Under the pieces are notes generated by a model. The model was given only the letters and a program-made list of their open reading frames with translations. It did not search any database and was not told the origin of the DNA. The position numbers and the translations under genes are program-made. DNA of 16,299 bases from an uncultured bacterium (lineage in GTDB: Bacteria > Gemmatimonadota > Gemmatimonadetes > Longimicrobiales > RSA9), in NCBI GenBank assembly GCA_937995995.1, contig CALKIP010000324.1, positions 1 to 16,299 on the forward strand, given 5' to 3'. Below are positions 1 to 6,198 of this stretch, piece after piece. Position 1 is the stretch's first letter. Each line of letters begins with the position of its first letter.

Positions 1-42
1 CCTCTCCTCCCCTATCCCTTGAACCCCGGAACCCGGACCACG

Positions 43-84
43 CCCCCTGCCCCCGACCCCTGACCCCTGACTCCTGAATCCTCT
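43..84. repeat. Degenerate heptamer tandem repeat with G-quadruplex potential
   Basis: Six 7-base units fit the consensus CCCCTGA (43-49, 50-56, 57-63, 64-70, 71-77, 78-84), decaying toward the right. On the minus strand positions 67-43 read as four runs of four or five G separated by loops of two or three bases, a textbook G-quadruplex pattern. The array starts two bases downstream of the stop codon of the minus-strand glycoside hydrolase gene, so it would lie in that gene's 3' untranslated RNA. Two further looser units (CCCCGGA, ACCCGGA) lie at 24-37. A role in transcript ending or stability is inference. Confidence 0.6.
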
Positions 85-85
85 C

Positions 86-1282
86 CTACTCCATCGACTC
101 CATGAACTGGCGGAACCGCTCGGCCGCCGGCTTCGGCTGGAAGTCCTGGGTGAAGAGCCCGTAGTAGTACTCCGGCGGCCGGTCGTAGTCGACGAAGTAG
201 GTGGCGAGCTTCACGTACGTGTACTTCGTGGCGAGCAGCTCGAGCGAGCGCTCCACGTACTCCGCTTGCCGCTCATCGGAGATCTTGTTGGTCGCCCAGC
301 CCCATTCCGTGACCCAGATCGGCTTGTCGCCCTCGCCGTTGCGCACCATGACCTCACGGATCCGGGCGATGTCGGTAAAGCTGTTCTCGTTCGGGATCGA
401 CATGCTCGGAGACTGGCTCTTCAGTGCGTACGGGTGGATGTTGACGATGTCGGGCCGCACGCCGCGGTCGTAGAGTCCCTGGAGGAAGTTGACGCCGTTG
501 ACCCCAATCGAGCAGCAGAGACCGGCCAGTCCGCCCATGGCGACCTCCGCCTCGGGTGCGACGGACTTGATCGCCGCGTAGATCCGCCGGTAGAACTGCA
601 CGTACTGGTCGATGTTCGGTTCCGGCTTCCAGAAGAAGTGCTCGTTCTGCTCGTTCCAGATTTCCCACTTGTTGACCCGTCCCCGGTAGCGGTTGACGGC
701 GTCGATCACGAAGTCCTCGTACGCGTCGAGCCAGGCATCGAACGCCGCGCGATCGCGTGGGACGTAGAGGAAGGCATCGGGCGTGCGCTCGGAGACGCCG
801 TTCGCCCAGCTCGGCGAGCCGTAGATCGCGAAGACCGGCTCGAGCCCCGCCGCCTCCAGCTCCGCGAGCACCGCATCCGGTCGGCTCCAGTTGCGCTGGC
901 CCCTGACCGGTTCGATCAGGTGCCAGAGGAAGCTGCTCCGCGAGACCCGAGCACCGATCTGGACGGCGTTGTCGATGGCCTGCTGCCGCCGCCAGGCGTG
1001 GCCGTCGAAGAGGAGATCCATGTGCAGGCCGATGAGGATGTCACTGAATGGGCCCGACGGGTCGCCCCCTGGGGTGTCCGATGCATCCGCCGACCCCTCG
1101 ACCGGGTCCAGTACGGGGCGCATCGGACCGTCGTCGCACCCCGAGGCCGCGACCAGGGCCGTGAACAACATCGCCGTGATCATCGAACGCCTCGATTGGA
1201 ATCGGGCACGCTTCGTACCTCTGCCCGGCCGGGCCTTGCTCCCCGTCACAACGACGGACGGTTGGGTCGATCGGTCCTGCAT
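86..1282 (-). CDS. Lipoprotein glycoside hydrolase, clan GH-A (GH39/PslG-like)
   Basis: A 398-residue protein predicted to cleave a polysaccharide or glycoside outside the inner membrane. The start at 1282 is chosen because GGAGGA sits six bases upstream; the open frame extends 17 codons further up without a better site. The N-terminus has an RR-containing n-region, a short hydrophobic stretch and a lipobox-like AASGC (Cys about residue 49), so it is probably lipid-anchored. The catalytic domain has WEIWNEQNE near residue 206-214, whose Asn-Glu pair is the expected acid/base, and WVTEWGW near 323-329, whose Glu (about 326) is the expected nucleophile. Both strand-end positions are typical of retaining TIM-barrel enzymes of clan GH-A, particularly GH39 and the PslG-type exopolysaccharide hydrolases. 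The substrate is unknown. No biosynthetic neighbours are visible; the window ends 85 bases downstream. Family level is fairly secure, the exact GH family less so. Confidence 0.8.
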   Translation of the reverse strand: MQDRSTQPSVVVTGSKARPGRGTKRARFQSRRSMITAMLFTALVAASGCDDGPMRPVLDPVEGSADASDTPGGDPSGPFSDILIGLHMDLLFDGHAWRRQQAIDNAVQIGARVSRSSFLWHLIEPVRGQRNWSRPDAVLAELEAAGLEPVFAIYGSPSWANGVSERTPDAFLYVPRDRAAFDAWLDAYEDFVIDAVNRYRGRVNKWEIWNEQNEHFFWKPEPNIDQYVQFYRRIYAAIKSVAPEAEVAMGGLAGLCCSIGVNGVNFLQGLYDRGVRPDIVNIHPYALKSQSPSMSIPNENSFTDIARIREVMVRNGEGDKPIWVTEWGWATNKISDERQAEYVERSLELLATKYTYVKLATYFVDYDRPPEYYYGLFTQDFQPKPAAERFRQFMESME

Positions 1283-1641
1283 CAGACTTCCTCCGCTGCA
1301 TCGCGTGTGTGCCGGCCTCAGCACCGACTCCATCGGGGCGGCGTCGCTACCGGCCTCCTACCACCCGGTCCCCATGCGCCACCGCGCCCGTACAACCGGC
1401 TCCCTCGTTACGCATACGACCCCTTTCCTGTTCCGCCTCTCGTCGCGAGAGGCGGGGGCAGGGGTAGAGGAGGGCCCACTCATCACCGCAATTTGGGAGC
1501 GGCCTGTCGTCGGATGACTACACGGTCAGGGTCGGTAGCGAGGGAGGCCTGGCTCACACTCCGCGACCGAGGCGTGGTCCACGAAGTCACCGTACGTCGA
1601 CGTGCCGGACGCGGCGATTCCGGGTCCGTGTGGGACCCACA
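1283..1641. other. Gene-free stretch between glycoside hydrolase start and deaD stop
   Basis: No convincing coding frame is seen on either strand. Just past the deaD stop, two mutually exclusive short foldings exist: GGGTCC/GGACCC (1622-1627 with 1633-1638) and GTGTGGG/CCCACAC (1628-1634 with 1636-1642). Neither is followed by a T run, so they are poor intrinsic terminators. A separate perfect palindrome lies at 1433-1455. The region should hold the promoter of the glycoside hydrolase gene, but I could not pick one with confidence. Confidence 0.5.
1433..1455. repeat. Perfect 10-bp inverted repeat with 3-base spacer
   Basis: CCGCCTCTCG, then TCG, then CGAGAGGCGG. It lies about 150 bases upstream of the glycoside hydrolase start, with no T run on either side. 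It could be an operator for a dimeric regulator or a leader hairpin of that gene; the sequence alone does not decide. Confidence 0.5.
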
Positions 1642-3372
1642 CTACCGCGACCGTTCCCGCCGCACGCGCACCCGCTTGCCCTTGACCGAGGATCCACGCA
1701 GCGCGGCGACGACCTCGTCCGCCACGTCCTCGGCGACCTCGACGACGGAGTAGCGGTCCGCTATGTCGATCGCGCCGATCTCTCCGCCGGCGATCCCGGC
1801 CTCACCCGTGATCGCGCCGACGAGGTCCTGTGGGCGGATCCCCGCGTTGCGCCCGGCGTCGATCTCGAGTCGGACGATGCCGTTTTCTGTACCGCGACGG
1901 CGACTCCGCCCCCGCGTGGCCGTGCGACGATCCCGTCGCCCAGCGCCCGGCCACTCGCCCTTGCGGCCCCGCGGGCCACGCTCCACGCGCCCCGTGCCGT
2001 GGCGCGACACCGGGGCCTCCGGGATCTCCCGCGCCTCCGTCTCCGGCGCCGTGGCCTCCTGCGCGAGCTTCGCTGCGGCCATCGCGATCTCGACCGGGTC
2101 GAACTCGTCGGAAAGCGTGTCGACGATGACGCGGTACGGCTCGAGATCGTCGCCACGCAGCACCTCCTCGATCGAGGCACGCGTGAGCTCGAGACGGCGC
2201 GCACGCAGGTCGGCCACCGTCGGCAGCCGCGCCACCTCGATCTTCCGCTTGGTCAGCCGCTCGATGTTGCGCAGCATGCGGTGCTCACGCGGCTCGGCCA
2301 GCGTGATCGCCACGCCTTCGCGGCCGGCGCGGCCGACCCGGCCGATCCGGTGCACGTACGATTCGGGCGCGGACGGCACGTCGTAGTTGATGACGTGCGT
2401 GAGTTGCGGGATGTCCAGCCCCCGAGCCGCGACATCGGTCGCGATCAGCAGATCGGCGGCGCCACTGCGCAGCTTTCGCATGACCCGTTCGCGCTCGTCC
2501 TGCGACATCCCGCCGTGGATCGCCTCCGCGCGGTAGCCGTGTGCATTCAACGTCTCGGACAGCTCGTCCACGTCGTTGCGCGTACGGCAGAAGACGATCG
2601 CCGCCTCCGGACTCTCGACATCGAGAACCCGGCCGAGTGCCGCCTGCTTGTGTGCCTTGCCCACGATGTACGCCGTCTGGCGCACCTTCGGCACGGCGCC
2701 GGCCGGGACCGCCTCCCGTGCGATCCGGATCTGCACGGGATCCCTCAGATGCTTCTTCGCGATCGCCGCGATGCGTGCGGGCATCGTGGCCGAGAACAGG
2801 ACCGTCTGCCGCCCCTCGGGCGTCGCGGCGAGGATCGTCTCCAGATCCTCGGCGAAGCCCATGTCCAGCATCTCGTCCGCCTCGTCCAGGACCACCACCT
2901 CGATGCGCTCGAGTTCGAGCGTGCCCCGACGGTAGTGGTCGAGTGCCCGGCCCGGCGTCGCCACGACCACATCCACGCCGCGTCGCAGGGCCCGGAGCTG
3001 CTGCTGGTACGACTGCCCGCCGTAGATCGGCAGCACGCTCGTGCCCAGGCGCTTGCCGTAGCGGTGCACGGCCTCCGAGACCTGCATCGCGAGCTCACGG
3101 GTCGGGACCAGGACCAGTGCCGACGGCCGCGCGCGTTCGCCTTTCCTCTCGCTCAAGTGCTGGAGGAGCGGGAGCGCGAAGGCCGCCGTCTTCCCGGTCC
3201 CCGTGGCCGCCTGGCCCACGAGATCCTTCCCCTCGAGAAGTGGCGGGATCGCCTCGCGCTGGATCGGCGTGGGCTCCTCGTAGCCGAGCGCATCGAGCGC
3301 ATCGACCAGTCGGCGGCCGAGCCCCAGCGCCTCGAAGCGGGAGCCGTTATCCGCGGGGCTGCTGATAGTCAT
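1642..3372 (-). CDS. deaD: DEAD-box ATP-dependent RNA helicase (DeaD/CsdA family)
   Basis: A 576-residue RNA helicase that unwinds RNA using ATP. In bacteria, DeaD-type enzymes help ribosome assembly, cold-stress translation and mRNA turnover. All motifs are present: Q motif (PTPIQ, about 34-38), Walker A AATGTGKT (55-62), PTREL (90-94), TPGR (139-142), DEAD (163-166), SAT (194-196), IVFCRT (259-264), ARGLD (316-320) and HRIGRVGR (341-348). After the two RecA domains come a 370-440 helical extension, an Arg/Gly-rich linker (about 455-495) and a DbpA-type RNA-binding domain (about 497-572), which marks the DeaD/CsdA branch rather than RhlE. The start ATG has AGGAGA eight bases upstream. The long leader holds a terminator overlapping a small ORF (3501-3557) and a 7-bp hairpin (3390-3396 with 3407-3413) a few bases before the ribosome site, suggesting RNA-level control. 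The gene is transcribed divergently from the pilus operon. Confidence 0.95.
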   Translation of the reverse strand: MTISSPADNGSRFEALGLGRRLVDALDALGYEEPTPIQREAIPPLLEGKDLVGQAATGTGKTAAFALPLLQHLSERKGERARPSALVLVPTRELAMQVSEAVHRYGKRLGTSVLPIYGGQSYQQQLRALRRGVDVVVATPGRALDHYRRGTLELERIEVVVLDEADEMLDMGFAEDLETILAATPEGRQTVLFSATMPARIAAIAKKHLRDPVQIRIAREAVPAGAVPKVRQTAYIVGKAHKQAALGRVLDVESPEAAIVFCRTRNDVDELSETLNAHGYRAEAIHGGMSQDERERVMRKLRSGAADLLIATDVAARGLDIPQLTHVINYDVPSAPESYVHRIGRVGRAGREGVAITLAEPREHRMLRNIERLTKRKIEVARLPTVADLRARRLELTRASIEEVLRGDDLEPYRVIVDTLSDEFDPVEIAMAAAKLAQEATAPETEAREIPEAPVSRHGTGRVERGPRGRKGEWPGAGRRDRRTATRGRSRRRGTENGIVRLEIDAGRNAGIRPQDLVGAITGEAGIAGGEIGAIDIADRYSVVEVAEDVADEVVAALRGSSVKGKRVRVRRERSR

Positions 3373-3500
3373 TCGTATATCTCCTGAATCGGTCGTTCAT
3401 GCTTCCACGACCGGCGCACCGCCGTCGCGCTCCCCGCAACGGACCGGATCCGCCCGGAAGCCCACACGGCCCCTATCGCCAGCCCCGCAAGGCATATTCC

Positions 3501-3557
3501 TCATCCATACACGACAAAAAGGGCCGCCACGACGGTGTCGTGGCGGCCCAAATCCAT
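3501..3557 (-). CDS. Candidate 18-residue leader peptide upstream of deaD
   Basis: A short open frame, MDLGRHDTVVAALFVVYG, starts with ATG at 3557 and ends with TGA. GGGAGAG ends a few bases upstream, a good ribosome site. The frame runs straight through the stem, loop and T run of the intrinsic terminator at 3516-3549, so ribosomes translating it would occlude the terminator stem. It ends 128 bases before the deaD start. The sequence has no run of one amino acid as in classical amino-acid attenuators; the cluster of Val/Ala/Leu is not diagnostic. Short ORFs arise by chance, so coding is uncertain; the ribosome site and exact overlap are the arguments for it. Confidence 0.35.
   Translation of the reverse strand: MDLGRHDTVVAALFVVYG
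3516..3549 (-). terminator. Strong intrinsic terminator in the deaD leader
   Basis: A perfect 13-bp inverted repeat (3521-3533 with 3537-3549, loop of three bases), very GC-rich, is followed on the minus strand by five T (3520-3516). In the plus direction there is no T run, so it is oriented toward deaD. No minus-strand gene lies between it and position 8159, so it does not obviously end an upstream gene. It sits about 145 bases before the deaD start, consistent with an attenuator in deaD's own leader or a barrier against antisense transcription from the pilus region. Confidence 0.75.
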
Positions 3558-3974
3558 CGACTCTCCCTGAAGATAGCGCCGGCAAGGCCGCGATACCAGC
3601 ACCGAACCGAAATCGCACCCTCGACTCCCGCCGGCAGCGCATCCATCCCTTGCCACCGCTCCACCCCGCGGTACGACCCCACTCGACCGACCCGCGCAAG
3701 TGGTGACGACCTCTCGCGCTCACGCACGCCCGCACGCGCGCGTACGCCGCACGGAACTCAGGTCACGGATTCAGCAAACTTTGGCCGATTTCCGACGCGG
3801 AAAAGGTCAGAAAAGCCGCCTCACGAGCCAATTCTGCGATGGCACGATTAATGATGACGACCCAGGAGGCCGATACGTCACATTCGATGGCCCGACCCGA
3901 CGACCGGTGCATCGATCACGACACCCGCGACAGCCATCACTTCCGAGCCGTACGAACGCGAATCCAATGTCCGA
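3558..3974. other. Divergent intergenic region between deaD leader and pilus operon
   Basis: No credible coding frame; overlapping frames here are Arg/His/Pro-rich and lack ribosome sites. It should hold the promoters of both deaD (leftward) and the pseudopilin operon (rightward). I see no good sigma-70 pair for either. A 6-bp hairpin TTTCCG/CGGAAA lies at 3789-3803, and a partial sigma-54-like site at 3840-3855. The right half (about 3780-3860) is noticeably richer in A and T than its surroundings. Confidence 0.5.
3840..3855 (+). promoter_or_regulatory. Partial sigma-54-like promoter upstream of pseudopilin operon
   Basis: TGGCACG (3840-3846) matches the -24 element of sigma-54 promoters fully. 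After four bases comes ATGAT, where the consensus is TTGCW; the -12 G is at the right spacing but the C after it is A. It lies about 120 bases upstream of the first pilus gene. Sigma-54 control of pilin genes is established in Pseudomonas and Myxococcus; here it is a weak inference. Confidence 0.2.
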
Positions 3975-4643
3975 ATGAAGCGACGAATGCTCATGACTCG
4001 ATCGCCGCGTATGCGAACTCGTCGCCCCGATCCGTGCGGTTCCATCGGCCCGACGGGCGACCGGTGGCATCAGGACATCCCACGTACCGCACCTCCCGGT
4101 GTCACGCTCGTGGAGCTGATGATTATCATGACGCTCATGGGCATCCTGGCGGGTATCGCCGCCCCGTTCATCGACGTGGCCGAGTACCGCTCCCGTGCGG
4201 CGGTGCGCGAGCTGGGCAGCACGTTCCTCGCGGCGCAGCGCCTCGCGGTCACGCGTCAGCACAACGTGATCGTAGCCTTCGACGTCCCGAACGGGCGGCT
4301 GCGCCTCCATGAGGATTCGAACAACAACGGCCTCCTCGACGACGGCGAGGCGATTCGTTTCATCGAGCTCGCCGAGGGGATCGTCTTCGGGCGCGGCGGC
4401 GCACCCGCCCGGCCGATGGGCAATGGTCCGGTGACCTTTGGCGGGCGGCAGAACGACATGCCCTCGGTCACCTTCCAGCGCAACGGTGCGGCGAGCGAAG
4501 CGGGTGGCTTCTACATGACGTCGACCCGGGATGCCCGAACGGGCACCTTCGCGGAAGATGCCCGCGCCGTAGAAATCGAGCGCTCGACCGGCCGGGCCAC
4601 CTGGTTCCGATACACCTCCTCGGGATGGCAGAGGGAGTTCTGA
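3975..4643 (+). CDS. FimT/GspH-like minor pseudopilin
   Basis: A 222-residue prepilin-like protein, first gene of the pilus operon. A prepilin peptidase site is visible as Gly42 followed by VTLVEL, with the conserved Glu at mature position 5 (residue 47) and a hydrophobic helix to about residue 65. Mature position 1 is Val rather than Phe. The mature length of about 180 residues fits FimT/GspH. An EF-hand-like loop DSNNNGLLDDGE (residues 114-125) is a frequent feature of this family and may bind calcium. The start is unsure: no in-frame ATG or good ribosome site gives a short leader, and the nearest downstream Met (residue 13) still leaves a 30-residue Arg-rich leader. Such proteins sit in the tip complex that primes pilus or pseudopilus assembly. 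The stop is two bases before the next gene. Confidence 0.8.
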   Translation: MKRRMLMTRSPRMRTRRPDPCGSIGPTGDRWHQDIPRTAPPGVTLVELMIIMTLMGILAGIAAPFIDVAEYRSRAAVRELGSTFLAAQRLAVTRQHNVIVAFDVPNGRLRLHEDSNNNGLLDDGEAIRFIELAEGIVFGRGGAPARPMGNGPVTFGGRQNDMPSVTFQRNGAASEAGGFYMTSTRDARTGTFAEDARAVEIERSTGRATWFRYTSSGWQREF

Positions 4644-4645
4644 AT

Positions 4646-5032
4646 ATGCGCGCACGCGACGGCTTCACCATGATCGAGCTGCTGGTCGCGCTCGTGGTGC
4701 TTGGGGTCGCCGTGGTCGGGTTGAGCACCGCTACGGGCGGCTACACGCGGCTGGTCACCACGATCGACCGAAAGACCGTGGCGGTGCAGGTCGCCAAGGA
4801 CCGCCTGGACGAGATTCGTACGGACCCGGATTACAGCGGGCTCGTCAACCGGTATGCGGAGACGGGGACGGAGTTGGATGACCCGCCCGGCTTCAGCCGC
4901 ACCACCGTGCTCCGACGACAGGTCGAGGACACGCAGACCGGCACCATCGATTACACCCGCATCACCGTGACCGTGAACGGTCCGGGTCTGACCGAGCCGG
5001 TCGCCCGGACGATCAGCATAGGGAGGCCGTAA
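4646..5032 (+). CDS. PilV/GspI-like minor pseudopilin
   Basis: A 128-residue prepilin-like protein. The ATG at 4646 is preferred over an in-frame ATG seven codons upstream because it has a GAGGGAG ribosome site eight bases before it and yields a standard short leader: MRARDG, cut before FTMIELLVALVVLG, with Glu at mature position 5. The size and the single N-terminal helix followed by a small globular part fit the PilV/GspI family, a tip pseudopilin that nucleates the complex with the FimT-, PilW- and PilX-type partners. It starts two bases after the preceding stop, and its own TAA shares one base with the next ATG, so translation is probably coupled. The gene order (FimT, PilV, PilW, PilX) is the usual one for minor pilin operons. 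Confidence 0.8.
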   Translation: MRARDGFTMIELLVALVVLGVAVVGLSTATGGYTRLVTTIDRKTVAVQVAKDRLDEIRTDPDYSGLVNRYAETGTELDDPPGFSRTTVLRRQVEDTQTGTIDYTRITVTVNGPGLTEPVARTISIGRP

Positions 5033-6198
5033 TGCCCGCCTTCACAGCGCGGCGCGGGATGTCGCTGGTCGAGCTCCTCATCACGCTCGTCATCTTCAGC
5101 GTCGTCCTGACGGCCGCACTCGGAACGCTGCAGTCGCAGTCGCGTGCTTTCACCGCCGGCAACGACCGGATGGACGTACTCCAGAACCTGCGCTACGCGC
5201 TGAATACGCTGGAGAAGGATCTGCGCACCACCGGCTCCGGCGTCCCCGCGGAGCAGCCCTTCCTGGTCTACGCCGGCACCGACGTCGTCGTCTTCAACGC
5301 CGACTATGCGACGAACAAGGAGTTCGACTATTTCGCCGTCTACTCGGACACCTCCGCCCCGGACGCGATCGTTTCGGCGCTGACGGCCACCGCGCCGGTC
5401 ACGATCCCGACGACGCTGCAGACCTACCCGGACACGACCTACTGGGTCTCCGGCACCAATAGTCCGGCCGAGTCGATCATCTTCTTCTTCGAGGAGGATG
5501 AGACCACGCCGCGTGAGGACGACTACGTCCTGTATCGACAGATCAACAACGCGGACCCGGAGATCGTCGCCCGCAACCTCCTGAGGAGCGGGGACTCGCC
5601 TTTCTTCGAGTACCACCGTCTGGTCACGCCGGAGGGCCAGCCGACGACCGTCGGTCGTGTGCCGCGATCCGCGTTGCCGCTGTTCCACGAGGAGCCGATC
5701 CACAATTCTCCCGCGGATACCGGACGACTGGCCATCATCGACAGCGTCCGCGTGGTCCAGGTCAACCTGGCGTCGACCAACGGGCTCACGGGAGACCGCG
5801 AACGAATCGTCTCCGCCTCGCGGCAGATCCGACTGCCGAACGCGGGGCTCACCGCGCTCCAGACCTGTGGCGACGAACCGCTCCTCAATTCGCCGCTCCA
5901 CGCACGACCGGTCGAGGTGGAATCGAACGGTTCCTGGGCGGTGGAGCTCGAGTGGAATCGGGCCACCGACGAAGCCGGTGGCGAGAGGGACGTCCTGCGC
6001 TACGTCATCTGGCGCCGTACGCCGCTGGATCTCGACTGGGGCGATGCCTACCTGAGCATCGCCGCGGGTCAAACGAGCTACTCATTCGAGGACACCCGGG
6101 TCGAGTCGGGCCAGTCCTACCGCTACGCGCTCGCAGCTCAGGACTGCACGCCCTCTCTCTCGGCACTGACGACATCCGACTGGGTCACCGTACCATGA
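5032..6198 (+). CDS. PilW/GspJ-like pseudopilin with C-terminal fibronectin-III-like domain
   Basis: A 388-residue prepilin-like protein. The leader MPAFTARRG is cut before MSLVELLITLVIFS, with Glu at mature position 5. The start overlaps the previous stop by one base (TAATG), with GGGAGG six bases upstream. Residues about 10-285 form a PilW-type body with the helix continuing into LQSQSRAF and a following LRYALNTLEKDLRTTG segment typical of the family. Residues about 291-388 look like a fibronectin type III domain: VELEWN, then YVIWRR, then the SGQSYRYALAAQD strand pair, a pattern seen in extracellular FN3 modules. Two Cys flank this region (LQTCGDEP and AQDCTPS) and could form a disulfide. 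Standard PilW/GspJ proteins end before such a domain, so this is an apparent fusion that would display an adhesive module at a pilus tip. The stop overlaps the next gene (ATGA). Confidence 0.8.
   Translation: MPAFTARRGMSLVELLITLVIFSVVLTAALGTLQSQSRAFTAGNDRMDVLQNLRYALNTLEKDLRTTGSGVPAEQPFLVYAGTDVVVFNADYATNKEFDYFAVYSDTSAPDAIVSALTATAPVTIPTTLQTYPDTTYWVSGTNSPAESIIFFFEEDETTPREDDYVLYRQINNADPEIVARNLLRSGDSPFFEYHRLVTPEGQPTTVGRVPRSALPLFHEEPIHNSPADTGRLAIIDSVRVVQVNLASTNGLTGDRERIVSASRQIRLPNAGLTALQTCGDEPLLNSPLHARPVEVESNGSWAVELEWNRATDEAGGERDVLRYVIWRRTPLDLDWGDAYLSIAAGQTSYSFEDTRVESGQSYRYALAAQDCTPSLSALTTSDWVTVP

Noticed and set aside
43..84. Possible CRISPR-like array
   Set aside because: Units are 7 bases with no spacers; this is a simple tandem repeat.
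266..1753. Long plus-strand open frame opposite the glycoside hydrolase and beyond
   Set aside because: Its composition is Arg/Asp/Val/Pro-rich shadow sequence, no ribosome site is seen, and the minus-strand frame has catalytic motifs.
1630..3387. Plus-strand 585-residue open frame opposite deaD
   Set aside because: A mirror of the high-GC helicase gene; the minus strand has every DEAD-box motif.
3765..3830. Resemblance to a cyclic-di-GMP (GEMM) riboswitch upstream of the pilus operon, from CAGCAAAC and GACGC fragments
   Set aside because: The GACGC lies in the loop of a separate TTTCCG/CGGAAA hairpin and the rest of the conserved core and the second stem are missing.
3807..4655. Minus-strand 282-residue open frame opposite the FimT-like gene, which would explain the terminator at 3516
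   Set aside because: It shows shadow composition and no domain, while the plus strand has a clear prepilin motif and EF-hand-like loop.
5952..6194. Upstream extension of the PilX-like open frame
   Set aside because: It overlaps the FN3-coding part of the previous gene, reads as Arg/Gly/Leu-rich shadow and would place the pseudopilin helix about 100 residues from the N-terminus.
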